This document shows, in pieces, positions 35,247 through 45,150 of a stretch of 64,000 nt of DNA. The DNA is from Methylobacterium longum (GTDB taxonomy: Bacteria > Pseudomonadota > Alphaproteobacteria > Rhizobiales > Beijerinckiaceae). The notes below the pieces were generated by a model. That model did not search any database, was not told where the DNA came from, and saw nothing but the letters and a program-made list of their open reading frames with translations. The translations under genes and the position numbers were made by a program. Every line of letters starts with the position of its first letter. The stretch's first letter is position 1. The stretch spans positions 62,001 through 126,000 of the forward strand of contig NZ_BPQS01000004.1 of NCBI RefSeq assembly GCF_022179385.1. The letters run 5' to 3'.

Positions 35247-36773
35247 ATGATCCGCTCCATCCTCTCCGTGGGCGGCTGGACGCTGGTCTCGCGGGTCACC
35301 GGCTTCGCCCGCGACGTGGTGATGGCCGCGGTGCTGGGCGCCGGGCCGATGGCCGACGCCTTCGTGGTCGCGTTCCGGCTGCCCAACCATTTCCGCGCGA
35401 TCTTCGGCGAGGGCGCGTTCAACACCGCCTTCGTGCCGGCCTATGCCGGGCTCGCCGAGGCGGGCGCGCCGGGTGAGGCGCACCGCTTCGCCGACCGCGT
35501 CTTCACCCTGATGCTGATCGTGCAGCTGGTGCTGCTCAACCTCGCCCTGCCGGCGATGCCCTGGGTCGTCCACGCCCTGGCGCCGGGCTTTCCCGAGGAC
35601 GGGGAGCGCTTCCAGCTCGCGGTGGCGCTGACGCGCATCACCTTCCCGTACCTGCTGTTCATGACGCTGGTGACGCTGCTGTCGGGCATCCTCAACGCCC
35701 ACCGGCATTTCGCCGTGGCGGCGGGAGCGCCGGTGCTGCTCAACCTCGCCATGCTGGCGGCGCTCTCGGTGAGCTTCCTGTTCCCGAACGCGGCCTACGC
35801 CGCCGCCTGGGGCGTCGCGGTCTCGGGTCTCCTGCAGTTCGGGCTGCTGTGGTGGGGCTGCCGCCGGGCCCGCGTGATGCCCGATCTCGCCGTGCCGCGC
35901 CTGGATCCGGCGCTGAATCGGTTCTTCGCCGTGCTCGGGCCGGCCGTGATCGGCGCGGCCGGGTTCCAGATCGCCGTCTTCGCCGACACGATCATCGCGA
36001 GCTGGCTGCCGGTCGGGGCGGTCTCGGCGCTCTACTACGCCGACCGGCTCTACCAGCTTCCCTTCGGCGTCATCGCCATCGCGGCCGGGACCGTGCTTCT
36101 GCCCGAGATGAGCCGGCGGATCGCCGCCGGGGACGTCGCCGGGGCGCATGCGGCGCAGAACCGGGCGGCGGGGTTCTCCCTGGCCCTGTCGGCGCCGTTC
36201 ACCGTGGCCTTCCTGACCATCCCGGGCCTGATCATGGCGGCCCTGTTCCAGCGGGGCGCCTTCAGCCCGGAGGATGCGGCCCGCGCCGCCTCGGTGCTGG
36301 CGGCCTACGGGCTGGCGCTGCCGGCCGTGGTGCTGGTGCGCAGCGCGGTGGCGAGCTTCTACGCCCGCCAGGATACCAAGACCCCGCTCTGGGCCTCGTT
36401 GACGGCGATCGCGGTGAACGTCGCCCTCAAGCTCTGGCTCACCGGCCCCTACGGCGTCACCGGGCTGGCGCTCGCCACGGCGGTGAGTCAGTGGGTCAAC
36501 CTGCTGCTGCTCGTCGTCCTGGCCAAGCGCCGGAACTGGACGGCGCCGGGGCGCACCCTCGGGCTCACCGTCGCGGGGGTCGCGCTCGCCTGCCTCGCGC
36601 TGGCGGCGGTGGCCCTCTACGGCCAGGGTCTCGTCCAGGCGCTGGTGCCGGCCCTGCCGCACGGACGCGACCTCGTGGTCCTGGCTCTGCTCGGCATGAT
36701 CGGGGCGGCAGTCTACGGCGGCCTGCTGGCCGGCCTTCTGCACCTCTTCGGCCTGCGCCTGCGCCGGACCTGA
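35247..36773 (+). CDS. murJ: Lipid II flippase MurJ (MviN)
   Basis: This 508-residue inner membrane protein has about 14 transmembrane helices and flips the peptidoglycan precursor lipid II across the membrane. The N-terminus SVGGWTLVSRVTGFARDVV and the segment ADAFVVAFRLPNHFRAIFGEG are the hallmark MviN/MurJ sequences, including the Arg and Asp/Glu residues of the central cavity. ATG 35247 is the start that puts this helix first; the frame is open to 35055 through the hairpin cluster. Essential in most bacteria. Confidence 0.96.
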   Translation: MIRSILSVGGWTLVSRVTGFARDVVMAAVLGAGPMADAFVVAFRLPNHFRAIFGEGAFNTAFVPAYAGLAEAGAPGEAHRFADRVFTLMLIVQLVLLNLALPAMPWVVHALAPGFPEDGERFQLAVALTRITFPYLLFMTLVTLLSGILNAHRHFAVAAGAPVLLNLAMLAALSVSFLFPNAAYAAAWGVAVSGLLQFGLLWWGCRRARVMPDLAVPRLDPALNRFFAVLGPAVIGAAGFQIAVFADTIIASWLPVGAVSALYYADRLYQLPFGVIAIAAGTVLLPEMSRRIAAGDVAGAHAAQNRAAGFSLALSAPFTVAFLTIPGLIMAALFQRGAFSPEDAARAASVLAAYGLALPAVVLVRSAVASFYARQDTKTPLWASLTAIAVNVALKLWLTGPYGVTGLALATAVSQWVNLLLLVVLAKRRNWTAPGRTLGLTVAGVALACLALAAVALYGQGLVQALVPALPHGRDLVVLALLGMIGAAVYGGLLAGLLHLFGLRLRRT

Positions 36774-36846
36774 GGAGATCCGGCCGGGCTCGCATTCCCG
36801 CGGTCCCGGCCCCAAGATCGCGCGACATCACCCGGAGAGGAACGCC

Positions 36847-37524
36847 ATGACCGACGCACCAGGACCGCTCGCGGGCGTGAAGGCCGCGGTGTTCGACGCC
36901 TACGGCACGCTGTTCGACGTGAACGCCGCGGTCCAGCGCTACGCCGAGGCGGTCGGGCCGGATGCGGCCCATCTCTCCGAGGTCTGGCGCAACAAGCAGC
37001 TCGAATACAGCTGGACCCTGTCGCTGATGGGCCATTACGCGGCCTTCTGGGATCTCACCGTGCGGGCCCTGGATTACGCCCTGGCGGTCCACCCGAACGT
37101 CGATCCCGGGCTGCGCGAGCGGCTCCTCGACGCCTACCGCGACCTCGACGCCTATCCCGAGGTGCCGGGCGTGCTGGCGGCCCTGCGCAAGCGCGGGATC
37201 CGCACGGCTGTGCTCACCAACGGCAACGCCGCCATGGTCGACCGGGCTGTGGCCTCGGCGAACCTCGCCGACCACCTCGACGCGGTCCTGTCGGTGGACG
37301 ACGCGCAGGTGTTCAAGACGCATCCCGACGCCTACCGGATCGCCCTGACCCGACTGGCGGTCGGGCAGGGCGACGTGCTGTTCTGCTCGTCGAACCGATG
37401 GGACGTGGCGGGGGCGGGGGCCTTCGGCTTCAGGACCGCCTGGGTGAACCGCAAGGGGCTGCCCGACGAGTACGCGGCCCTGGCGCCCACCGTCGTGGTC
37501 GGATCCCTCGACGGGCTGCTCTGA
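36847..37524 (+). CDS. Haloacid dehalogenase type II (HAD superfamily)
   Basis: This 225-residue protein has the nucleophile Asp17 in VFDAYGTLFD, motif II VLTNGNAAM, a Lys in DAQVFKTHPDAY, and a motif near SSNRWDVAGAGAFGFRTAWVN, which is typical of L-2-haloacid dehalogenases. These hydrolyse L-2-haloalkanoic acids such as chloroacetate or chloropropionate to the D-hydroxy acids. Some paralogues have other substrates, so the substrate is not certain. A good ribosome site (GGAGAGGAAC) is just before ATG 36847. Confidence 0.9.
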   Translation: MTDAPGPLAGVKAAVFDAYGTLFDVNAAVQRYAEAVGPDAAHLSEVWRNKQLEYSWTLSLMGHYAAFWDLTVRALDYALAVHPNVDPGLRERLLDAYRDLDAYPEVPGVLAALRKRGIRTAVLTNGNAAMVDRAVASANLADHLDAVLSVDDAQVFKTHPDAYRIALTRLAVGQGDVLFCSSNRWDVAGAGAFGFRTAWVNRKGLPDEYAALAPTVVVGSLDGLL

Positions 37525-37697
37525 CGGGCGGCCCGCTCAGCCTGCCCGCAACACCGCCCTCCGATGCTGCGCTGCCCCGGGGGGCCGTCGCTGCCCGCAC
37601 GGACCGGAGCGCGTCGCGGCAACCGGCGGGAATCGCGGAACCGGCATAACGGGCGCACGATTCAATCGTCCCACTTCGGGGATTCTTAATCCTCCCG

Positions 37698-37718
37698 GTG
37701 TTGGATCATCCTCAACAC
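37698..37718. promoter_or_regulatory. Inverted repeat in the 5' region of the glycine-zipper gene
   Basis: GTGTTG (37698-37703) and CAACAC (37713-37718) frame a 9-base centre that is itself partly symmetric (GGATCATCC). It ends five bases before the ribosome site GGGAG at 37723. It could be an operator or an RNA hairpin; I have no family match. Confidence 0.35.
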
Positions 37719-37736
37719 GAACGGGAGATGTTTCGC

Positions 37737-38084
37737 GTGTCCTTGAACGGTTCCTTCACGACGATCCGCGCTGGGGCCGCAGCCCTCGCGGCAACCCTGG
37801 CGCTCGGGGCCGTCGCCCCGGCCGCCGCCCGCGACCAGACGGGTGCGATCGTCGGCGGCCTCGCGGCCGGCGTCGTCGGCGGCATGGTCGGCGGCGCCCT
37901 CGTCAACGGCGCGAACCAGCCGCCGCCCCCGCCCCCCGAGTACCGCCCGCGCCGCGTCGTGGTCGAGGAGCCCGAGACCATCGTGGTGCGCGAGCGTCGC
38001 GGCCCGATCTGCCACTACGAGCGCCGCAAGGAGTGGCTGGGCGACGGCGAGTTCACCTACCGCCGCGTCGAGGTCTGCGAGTAA
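37737..38084 (+). CDS. Small exported glycine-zipper protein
   Basis: This 115-residue protein is read from GTG 37737, which has GGGAG at 37723-37727 with nine bases of spacing; ATG 37728 is too close to that site. The signal peptide ends AVAPAAA-R near residue 35. A glycine-zipper segment follows (GAIVGGLAAGVVGGMVGGAL), as in small outer membrane or surface-associated proteins that insert or pack against membranes. Then come a poly-Pro linker and a C-terminal domain with two Cys (GPICHYERRKEWLG and VEVCE), probably a disulfide. It precedes a strong terminator. Function unknown. Confidence 0.8.
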   Translation: MSLNGSFTTIRAGAAALAATLALGAVAPAAARDQTGAIVGGLAAGVVGGMVGGALVNGANQPPPPPPEYRPRRVVVEEPETIVVRERRGPICHYERRKEWLGDGEFTYRRVEVCE

Positions 38085-38108
38085 GTCACCCGCGCGGTGA
38101 CACGATCG

Positions 38109-38139
38109 GCGCCGCGTCCCCCCGGGGGCGCGGCGCTTC
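38109..38139 (+). terminator. Rho-independent terminator
   Basis: GCGCCGCG (38109-38116) pairs with CGCGGCGC (38129-38136), with a C-run/G-run inner helix (five pairs) and one bulged T. It is followed by TTCTCATTT. It lies 25 bases past the glycine-zipper gene stop, between two convergent genes. Confidence 0.65.
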
Positions 38140-39918
38140 TCATTTCACCACCAGCCAATCCTCGACCACGAGGGCGTCGAGGCCGGTGGTGTAGAACATC
38201 AGGATCGCGTCCTCCGCGCCGTGGAGGATCGGCTTGCCCATCACGTTGAAGCTGGTGTTGAGCAGGATCGGCACCCCGGTGATCTCCGCGAAGGCGCCGA
38301 TCAACGCCGCGTAGGCCGGGTTTCGGTCGGCCGTGACGCTGTGGAGCCGGCCTGTGCCGTCCGCGTGGACGACCGCCGGCACACGGGCGCGGACCGCGTC
38401 CCGCCAGACCAGGGTGCGCTCCATGTAGGGGCTGTCGGCGTAATCCGCGAACCAGTCCGGCCCGGCCTCCGCCAGGATCGACGGCGCGAAGGGGCGGAAC
38501 GCCTCCCGGTATTTCACTTTGGCATTGAGGGCGTCCTTGGCGCCCTCCGGCCGCGGATCCGCCAGGATCGACCGGTTGCCGAGCGCCCGCGGCCCCAGCT
38601 CCGCCCGGCCCTGCACCCAGCCGACCAGGCCGCCCTCGGCCAGGATCCGTGCCGCCGCGCGGGTTGCCTCCGCGTGACCGACGTGCCTGGCGCGGGGTTC
38701 CTGCTCGGCGAGCCGCTCCATCGGGGCGGTCGACACGGGGGAGCCCAGATAGGGGGTGAGCGGTCGCTGCGCCGGCGGCGGCCCGGCCCAGCCCGGATGA
38801 TCCTCCGCGTAGGCGAGCCACGCGGCTCCGACCGCGTTGCCGTCGTCGGCCGGCGCCGAGGGCACGTGCAGCCGCGTGAAGCCGGATCGGCCGAGCACCC
38901 GTCCATTGTAGGACGAGTTGAGGCCGCATCCGCCCGCGATCACGAGATTCTCGGACGGTGCCAGGGCGTAGGCCTCGGCCACCAGCGCGTCCATGAGGGT
39001 GCCGAAAAGATCCTGGCCGCAGCGGGCGAGGTCGGCCCAGCCGTTCTCCAGGGCGTCGGCGGGACGGCGGGCGCGGATCTCCGCGGCCACGGAGCGGATC
39101 GTGTCCGTATCGCCGTAGCGCAGGCGGAGGCCTTCGACCGTGCAGAGCCGGGCCAGCAGCGCGACGAGGTCCGGATCGGGGCAGCCGTAGGAGGCGAGGC
39201 CCATGATCTTCCACTCCTCGCCCTTCACTTGGTCGAAGCCCGCGAGATCGGTGATCAGCCCGTACAGGAACCCGAGCGAGCCGCGCCCGCGGTGGCGACG
39301 CAGCTCGGTGATCCGGCCGCTCTCCAGGCGGTGGATCGCCACCGCACCGGTCTCGCCCATCCCGTCGACCACCAGGGCGGTGGCTGCGTCGAAGGGGCTG
39401 CCCCAGAGGCCGTAGGCGGCGTGGCAGAGGTGGTGCGGGTAACGCCGCTGCCCTGCGATCGACGCCCGGGGCGCCGCGCCGGTGATCCGCGCTTCCTGGT
39501 TCAGGGCCAGCAGGGTGCCGTGCCCGGCCCGCTCCTGCGCGCCGTGGAGATCGGCGATGAACACCCGTTCGGCCTGCTCGGGCACGAAGGAGCGGTTGAG
39601 GGCCGTGGTGTGGGCCGCGAGCGCCATCAGGTCGAAGGCGCCGGCGCCGGCCTGCCCGCGCAGGAAGTCGGTGAATTGCGCCCCCCAGGTCGAGGCGACG
39701 ACGAGTTCGGAGCCCGGCGGGACGTACTCCTTGAGCAATGGCGCCATCACGGCCGGGAGGTCGGGCTCGCAGTTCGGGGCGCGCTTGTACTGGAGTGCGC
39801 GCTCCGCGGCCTCGGCGAAGAGCAGGGTGCCATCGGGCCCGACCAGGGCGACGGCGGGGTCGTGGAAGGTGGTGGCGAGGCCCAGATAGAAGCGCATGTC
39901 GACGCTGGGGTAGCGCAT
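38140..39918 (-). CDS. Carbamoyltransferase, NodU/CmcH family
   Basis: This 592-residue protein starts at ATG 39918 or 39897; the longer open frame to 41343 reads through nhaA antisense sequence and is not real. The N-terminal domain has the YrdC/Kae1-like metal and carbamoyl-adenylate site (DLHGAQERAGHG, HHLCHAAYGLW, VVDGMGETGAVAI), and the C-terminal domain has GWVQGRAELGPRALGNRSIL and LNTSFNVMGKPI. Such enzymes use carbamoyl phosphate and ATP to O-carbamoylate sugars or antibiotics, as NodU does on Nod factors. No sugar or secondary-metabolite genes adjoin it. The acceptor is unknown. Confidence 0.93.
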   Translation of the reverse strand: MRYPSVDMRFYLGLATTFHDPAVALVGPDGTLLFAEAAERALQYKRAPNCEPDLPAVMAPLLKEYVPPGSELVVASTWGAQFTDFLRGQAGAGAFDLMALAAHTTALNRSFVPEQAERVFIADLHGAQERAGHGTLLALNQEARITGAAPRASIAGQRRYPHHLCHAAYGLWGSPFDAATALVVDGMGETGAVAIHRLESGRITELRRHRGRGSLGFLYGLITDLAGFDQVKGEEWKIMGLASYGCPDPDLVALLARLCTVEGLRLRYGDTDTIRSVAAEIRARRPADALENGWADLARCGQDLFGTLMDALVAEAYALAPSENLVIAGGCGLNSSYNGRVLGRSGFTRLHVPSAPADDGNAVGAAWLAYAEDHPGWAGPPPAQRPLTPYLGSPVSTAPMERLAEQEPRARHVGHAEATRAAARILAEGGLVGWVQGRAELGPRALGNRSILADPRPEGAKDALNAKVKYREAFRPFAPSILAEAGPDWFADYADSPYMERTLVWRDAVRARVPAVVHADGTGRLHSVTADRNPAYAALIGAFAEITGVPILLNTSFNVMGKPILHGAEDAILMFYTTGLDALVVEDWLVVK

Positions 39919-40106
39919 TTTCGCCCCGGGCGGATCCCGGTTCGTGCGGGAGGCGTCCTCCGGCAGCGGCTGCGCCTGGACTTCGGGAGGGGGCGAGACC
40001 CAGGCGCGGATCGCGCAGGCTGCCGCCGGCCTGTCGACCGGTCGGCCCGTCTCCGCGAGCGCGGCGCAGCAAACCGGGGCGGCGCGGTGTCGGCGCAGGG
40101 GCGCCG

Positions 40107-41306
40107 CTACGCCCTCGCGGTCCGCGGCTTGGCCAGCATGAGAATCGCCGCGCCGGCCAGCCCCGACAGGGCCGAGCCCGCCAGAACGCCGAGCTTCACG
40201 GCGGTCTCCTGCTCCGGATCCCGGAAAGCGAGTCCGCCGATGAACAGGCTCATGGTGAAGCCGATGCCGCACAGCACCGCGACCCCGTAGACCTGCCCCC
40301 AGCCGGCCCCGGCCGGGCGCTTGGCCAGCCCCAGCGCCACCGCCAGCCGCAGGCTCGCGAACACGCCGGCCTGCTTGCCCAGGAACAGCCCGGCCGCGAT
40401 GCCGAGCGTCACCGGCTGGAGCAGGGCCTCGGGGGTGAGGCCGGAGAGGTCCACGCCGGCATTGGCGAAGCCGAAGACCGGCACCACCCCGTAGGTGATC
40501 CAGGGGGCGAGGGCATGCTCCAGCCGGTGCAGGGGCGAGTGCGCGTCCTCCGGCCGGCCCGGGCTGACCCGGATCGGGATCGTGAGCGCGAGGAGCACGC
40601 CCGCGAGCGTCGCGTGGATCCCGGAGCGCAGCACGAGGACCCAGAGCACGAGGCCGAGGAGGCCGTAGACCGGAAGCGATTCGATCCCCGCCCGGTTGAG
40701 GCCGTAGAGGCCGGCGAGCACCAGCGCGGCGAGCCCCAGCATCGTGAGATCGAGGCCGGCGCTGTAGAACAGCGCGATCACCACGACGGCGCCGAGGTCG
40801 TCGACGATGGCGACCGCGCTGAGGAAGATCTTGAGGGAGACCGGCACGCGGGATCCGAGGAGCGCCAGGACTCCGAGCGCGAAGGCGATGTCGGTGGCCG
40901 CCGGGATCGCCCAACCGCGCAGGGTGCCGGAACCGAGATTGGCCAGGGCGTAGAAGGCGGCCGGCACCGCCATGCCGCCGAGCGCCGCGAAGCCGGGCAG
41001 GACCCGGTCTGGCCAGGTGCGCAGCTGCCCGTCGAGCGCCTCGCGCTTGATCTCCAGCCCGACCAGCAGGAAGAACCCGGCCATCAGGCCGTCGTTGATC
41101 CAGTGCTGCACGCTCATCGGCCCGAGGGCGGCGTGGAGCGCGTGCGCGTAGGGCTCGGCGAACGGCCCGTTGGCGACGAGGAGGGCCAGGGCGGCCGCCG
41201 CCATCAGGATCAGCCCGCCCGCCGCCTCGCCGGCGAGCAGCGTGCGGATGATCGAGAGCGGGCGCCGGCCCCGCTTCGGCGACTGGTCGGGGGAGGGGGA
41301 CATCAT
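40107..41306 (-). CDS. nhaA: Na+/H+ antiporter NhaA
   Basis: This 399-residue inner membrane protein has about 12 helices and expels sodium in exchange for protons, keeping intracellular pH and sodium low. It has the family's opening helices ([20 protein letters not shown]), the segment [20 protein letters not shown], and the ion-binding Asp pair in [18 protein letters not shown]. The later [10 protein letters not shown] and GKQAGVF segments are also typical. It is upstream of the carbamoyltransferase on the same strand, with about 190 bases between. No NhaR regulator is nearby. Confidence 0.95.
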   Translation of the reverse strand: MMSPSPDQSPKRGRRPLSIIRTLLAGEAAGGLILMAAAALALLVANGPFAEPYAHALHAALGPMSVQHWINDGLMAGFFLLVGLEIKREALDGQLRTWPDRVLPGFAALGGMAVPAAFYALANLGSGTLRGWAIPAATDIAFALGVLALLGSRVPVSLKIFLSAVAIVDDLGAVVVIALFYSAGLDLTMLGLAALVLAGLYGLNRAGIESLPVYGLLGLVLWVLVLRSGIHATLAGVLLALTIPIRVSPGRPEDAHSPLHRLEHALAPWITYGVVPVFGFANAGVDLSGLTPEALLQPVTLGIAAGLFLGKQAGVFASLRLAVALGLAKRPAGAGWGQVYGVAVLCGIGFTMSLFIGGLAFRDPEQETAVKLGVLAGSALSGLAGAAILMLAKPRTARA

Positions 41307-41361
41307 CGCGGCAGGCCTTGCCGCGCATCCGAGGCGGGTGCAAGCGCCCCGCCGTACCCGA

Positions 41362-42003
41362 CTAGGACGTCCGCCCCAGGGCCGCGCGGATCAGGGCCAG
41401 CCCGTCCGGGCTCGCCCACGCGGCCGGCCCCTTCATCACCCCGAGGGTGCAGCCCTGCGCGTCGACCAGCAGCGTGGTCGGCAGGCCCGGCGATTGCGTG
41501 TCGCGCTGGATGACCGGCAGCACGCGCCCGCCGGGATCGGCGTAGAAGGCGAGGTCGTGGATGCCCGCCTGCTTCAGCCATTCCGGCGGCTTCTCGAGGT
41601 TGCGCGTGTCGACGTTGATGGCGACGACCTGGAAGTCGGGCCCGCCGAGCTGCGCCTGGAGCCGGTCGAGGGCGGGCATCTCGGCCTTGCAGGGGGCGCA
41701 CCACGTCGCCCAGAGGTTCACGAGGAGCAGCCGGCCCTTGAGGTCGGCGAGGCCGATCTCGGTGCCGTCCGGCCCCTTGAACCGGATGTCGGGGGCGGGC
41801 CGGGCCTGCGGCAGCGCCTGCATGGCGGCGACCTCGCCCCTCGCGGCGGCGTCGACCCGGGCGAGCGTCGGCTTGGCGGCGGCGCACGGCCCCGAGCCCG
41901 CGCCCGTGTTGCCGGGCAGGAGACCGCTCCCGTATAGGGCGAGGCCGAGGACGGCGAGCGCGGCGACGCCCGCGCCGGCCAGGATGGGCGTGCGGCCGGG
42001 CAT
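41362..42003 (-). CDS. tlpA: Thiol:disulfide interchange protein TlpA-like
   Basis: This 213-residue protein has a single N-terminal membrane anchor (about residues 8-27) and a periplasmic thioredoxin-like domain. The active site is WCAPC (Cys102 and Cys105), with the cis-Pro in [11 protein letters not shown]. TlpA keeps copper-binding and haem-handling thiols reduced during cytochrome oxidase assembly. It is divergent from argH with 42 bases between starts, a very common arrangement in Hyphomicrobiales. The usual lptM-lysA genes do not follow argH here. Confidence 0.93.
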   Translation of the reverse strand: MPGRTPILAGAGVAALAVLGLALYGSGLLPGNTGAGSGPCAAAKPTLARVDAAARGEVAAMQALPQARPAPDIRFKGPDGTEIGLADLKGRLLLVNLWATWCAPCKAEMPALDRLQAQLGGPDFQVVAINVDTRNLEKPPEWLKQAGIHDLAFYADPGGRVLPVIQRDTQSPGLPTTLLVDAQGCTLGVMKGPAAWASPDGLALIRAALGRTS

Positions 42004-42045
42004 CAGGCTCGGCCCTCGGGACGGTCAGGGCGCGGAAGGATCGAC

Positions 42046-43425
42046 ATGAGCAACCGGATGTGGGGCGGCCGCTTCGCGAGCGGCCCGGCGGAGATCATGG
42101 AGGAGATCAACGCCTCCATCGGATTCGACAAGCGCCTCGCGCCCCAGGATATCCGCGGCTCGCTGGCGCATGTGGCGATGCTGGGCGCTGCCGGCATCCT
42201 GCCGGCGGAGGATGTGGCCGCAATCGAGGTTGGGCTCAAGTCCGTCCGCGACGAGATCGAGGCCGGCACCTTCGTGTTCAAGCGCGAGCTCGAGGACATC
42301 CACATGTCCGTGGAGAGCCGGCTGACCGAAATCGTCGGCCCGGCCGCCGGGCGCCTGCACACGGCGCGCTCGCGCAACGATCAGGTCGCCACCGACATGA
42401 AGCTCTGGGTGCGCGACACCCTCGATTCCCTCGACCAGCAGGCCGCCGACCTGCAGCGGGCCCTCAGCCAGGCGGCGCTGAAGCACGCCGGGACCGTGAT
42501 GCCGGGCTTCACCCATCTCCAGTCGGCCCAGCCGGTGACCTTCGGGCACCACTGCCTCGCCTACGTGGAGATGCTGGCCCGGGACCGGGGCCGGTTCCGC
42601 GACGCGCGGGCGCGGCTCAACGAATGTCCCCTCGGCGCCGCGGCGCTCGCCGGCACCTCCTTCCCGATCGACCGCCACGCCACCGCGGCGGCGCTCGGCT
42701 TCGACCGGCCGACCGCGAACTCCCTCGATTCGGTGGCCGACCGCGACTTCGCGCTGGAATCCCTGGCGGCGGCCTCGATCTGCGCCGTCCACCTGTCGCG
42801 CTTCGCCGAGGAGCTGGTGGTCTGGACCTCGGCCCAGTTCAACTTCGTCCGGCTGTCGGATGGCTACACCACCGGCTCGTCGATCATGCCGCAGAAGCGC
42901 AACCCCGATGCCGCCGAGCTGGTGCGGGCCAAGAGCGGCCGGATCATCGGCGCGCTGACCGGCCTGCTCATCGTGATGAAGGGCCTGCCGCTCGCCTATT
43001 CGAAGGACATGCAGGAGGACAAGGAGGGGACCTTCGACGCTCTCCAGGCGCTGTCCCTGTGCCTCGCCGCCCTGACCGGCATGGTGCGGGACCTGGAGCC
43101 CAACGCCGAGGTGCTCGCCCGGGCCGCCGGCTCCGGCTACGCCACCGCCACCGACCTCGCCGACTGGCTGGTGCGCGAACTCGGCCTGCCGTTCCGGCAG
43201 GCCCACCACGTCACCGGTCGTCTCGTGGGCGTCGCCGCCGCCAAGGGCGTCGGCCTCGAGGAGTTGTTGCTGCTGGAGATGCAGGAGGCCGAGCCGCGGA
43301 TCACCGACGCGGTCTACGCGGTGCTGGGCGTCACGAATTCGGTGGCGAGCCGCACCAGCTACGGCGGCACTGCGCCCGACAACGTCCGCAAGCAGGCGCA
43401 GGCCTGGATCGCGCGGCTGGCCTAA
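42046..43425 (+). CDS. argH: Argininosuccinate lyase
   Basis: This 459-residue enzyme performs the last step of arginine synthesis, splitting argininosuccinate into arginine and fumarate. The N-terminus [14 protein letters not shown] is characteristic, the catalytic loop is [16 protein letters not shown], and earlier contacts appear in [11 protein letters not shown] and [15 protein letters not shown]. It works as a tetramer in the cytoplasm. Fumarate feeds fumC, encoded in the same window. Confidence 0.97.
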   Translation: MSNRMWGGRFASGPAEIMEEINASIGFDKRLAPQDIRGSLAHVAMLGAAGILPAEDVAAIEVGLKSVRDEIEAGTFVFKRELEDIHMSVESRLTEIVGPAAGRLHTARSRNDQVATDMKLWVRDTLDSLDQQAADLQRALSQAALKHAGTVMPGFTHLQSAQPVTFGHHCLAYVEMLARDRGRFRDARARLNECPLGAAALAGTSFPIDRHATAAALGFDRPTANSLDSVADRDFALESLAAASICAVHLSRFAEELVVWTSAQFNFVRLSDGYTTGSSIMPQKRNPDAAELVRAKSGRIIGALTGLLIVMKGLPLAYSKDMQEDKEGTFDALQALSLCLAALTGMVRDLEPNAEVLARAAGSGYATATDLADWLVRELGLPFRQAHHVTGRLVGVAAAKGVGLEELLLLEMQEAEPRITDAVYAVLGVTNSVASRTSYGGTAPDNVRKQAQAWIARLA

Positions 43426-43868
43426 CGGAAGGCCTGAGCGGCAGGGCCTCGGCGGTTGATCGACGGGGCGACGCCGCCCCGCGCGTGCGGCGGGATCGCT
43501 GCCGGGAGGTCGGCGCCGCTGCACGACCGGGGGCAGCACGCCGACACGATCGGGGTGGCGGAGGGTCACCGGCTTCCCCGGGCGATCGGATCCGCCTGCC
43601 CCTCGCGCCCGCGTCGCGCAGCCGGATCTCGGGCCAGCGCCGCGGGGCGCTGACGTGCACGGACCCCGTGCCGTCTCCGATGCCCGCTGCGGCCGGGTCG
43701 CGGCACGAGGGATGCCACCAACAGGCCCCGGATCGAGCGCACCGGCATCCCCCTTGTCCACAGGCCGCATCGAAATTGTGCGTTGCAACCTTATTCCGAC
43801 CCGCGCGTTCAGCGTCTGGCTAAGTCCCCTCAGCTACAAGCTTCGCCGTTAGGATCGGAGTTCGCAGT
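43426..43868. other. Intergenic region after argH
   Basis: There are 443 bases without a supported gene. In related genomes a small lipoprotein and lysA follow argH; neither is present. The stretch at 43770-43860 is less GC-rich and may hold the promoter of the next small gene. I see no tRNA or strong hairpin. Confidence 0.45.
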
Positions 43869-44150
43869 ATGCCTGTCGAGAATTGGCTGAACCCGGAGGA
43901 CGTGCCGGACTTCGCGGCTCACGCCACGGCCATGATCGATGCCGCTTTGACGGGTTCGGGCCTGACGCGGGAGTCCTACTGGGCTGCGGTGCGCAAGGGC
44001 TACAACACCCCCTACAACGACCCGCCCCGCAGGGGCGCCGCGCCGGCTCAGCCGACCGTGATAGCGACGATCGCGGGTCCGGCCGAGGAGCCCATGGCCG
44101 TGCCCGCCGCGGTCATCGCGGCCTTGGCTACCGAAGCCCGGGCCCTCTGA
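43869..44150 (+). CDS. Small hypothetical protein, 93 residues
   Basis: ATG 43869 follows GGAG at 43857-43860 with eight bases of spacing. The product has an acidic start (PVENWLNPEDVPDFAAHATA), a helix AMIDAALTGSGLTRESYWAAV, and a Pro/Ala-rich tail (ATIAGPAEEPMAVPAAV). It has no signal peptide or membrane segment and lacks Cys. I do not recognise the family. The region upstream is locally AT-rich, consistent with an independent promoter. Confidence 0.55.
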   Translation: MPVENWLNPEDVPDFAAHATAMIDAALTGSGLTRESYWAAVRKGYNTPYNDPPRRGAAPAQPTVIATIAGPAEEPMAVPAAVIAALATEARAL

Positions 44151-44271
44151 AAGGTCCTCCAGTATCGGCGCGTAACGCGCATCGCCATCTTGCCGACGTT
44201 TTACGCAAGCTTCACTACTTCCGAATCCCGGTGCGGCGCCTGAGGGAGCCGCCCGTCGTCAGGAAGTGAAG

Positions 44272-44985
44272 ATGGTTCGCGTTACCCGCTTGCTCCCGGT
44301 CGGAGTTTTTGCCCTGTTCGCCTCCGGGCTCGCACCGGCGCTCGTCGGGGGGCTCGGCGGTGTGGCCCTGTCCGCCACCGCGCTGTCGGCCCAGGAGGCC
44401 GCGCCCGCGGCCGACGACGGGGCGCCCGCCCGGCGCGGCCGCCGGCGCGGTCGCGAGCGCGCGCGGCCGGCCGAGAAGAAGATGGGCACGCCGCCCGGTA
44501 TGCAGCAGGCCACGCCGGTGGCGATCTTCGGCGACTGGAACGTCTTCGTGAACGGCGACGGCCGCAACAAGCTCTGCTACGCCATTGCCCAGCCGCAGAC
44601 GCGCTCGCCCAAGACCCTGAAGCGCGACACCGCCTACCTGTTCGTGAGCGTCCGCAAGGGCGAGAACGTGCAGAACGAGGTGGCGGTGATGCTGGGCTTC
44701 CCCTCGAAACCCGCGGCCTCCCAGGTGAAGCCCGGCTCGGCCGCCGCGCCGGGCGACCCGAGCCTCAATCTCGGTGCCAGCCGCTACGGTCTGGTGGTGA
44801 AGGACGGGAATGCGTGGCTGCAGAACCCGGCCGAGGAGGCGCGCGTCGTCTCGGAGATGAGCGCGCGAAACCCCAAGCTGATCATCAAAACCACCTCGCT
44901 GCGCGGGAATCCGACGAGCGACGAGTACGCCCTCGGCGGGTTCGCGGAGGCCATGAAGCGCACCCGCGACGAGTGCGGCCGGTAG
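44272..44985 (+). CDS. Invasion-associated locus B (IalB) family protein
   Basis: This 237-residue exported protein starts at ATG 44272, preceded by AGGAAG at 44261-44266. The signal peptide covers about residues 1-41 (ending TALSAQEA) and is followed by an Arg-rich linker (APARRGRRRGRERARP). The IalB core contains IFGDWNVFVNGDGRNKLCYAI, TLKRDTAYLFVSVRKGENVQN and SLRGNPTSDEYALGGFAEAM, ending with a Cys near the C-terminus that likely pairs with the first. IalB-like proteins are periplasmic and common in non-pathogens of the order; their role is unclear. Confidence 0.85.
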   Translation: MVRVTRLLPVGVFALFASGLAPALVGGLGGVALSATALSAQEAAPAADDGAPARRGRRRGRERARPAEKKMGTPPGMQQATPVAIFGDWNVFVNGDGRNKLCYAIAQPQTRSPKTLKRDTAYLFVSVRKGENVQNEVAVMLGFPSKPAASQVKPGSAAAPGDPSLNLGASRYGLVVKDGNAWLQNPAEEARVVSEMSARNPKLIIKTTSLRGNPTSDEYALGGFAEAMKRTRDECGR

Positions 44986-45150
44986 CGCGCCGGGTCGAAG
45001 CCGTCGTAGATCCGTCGGGTTCGTGACCGGTGGTTCAAGCCCGCTCGACGCGGCTCCTCCGAGCTCAGACCCGATCGCCGCATGCGGCACCGCGGCCTGC
45101 GCCGGGGGCTCCATGCGGGACGAGGGTTGTGGGTCGGACCGCCCCGTGTC

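Noticed and set aside
38140-41343. One 1067-codon open frame suggesting a carbamoyltransferase fused to another domain
   Set aside because: The part before about 39918 reads as Arg/Pro/Gly-rich shadow sequence over nhaA, which is coded in another frame on the same strand. Two separate genes fit far better.
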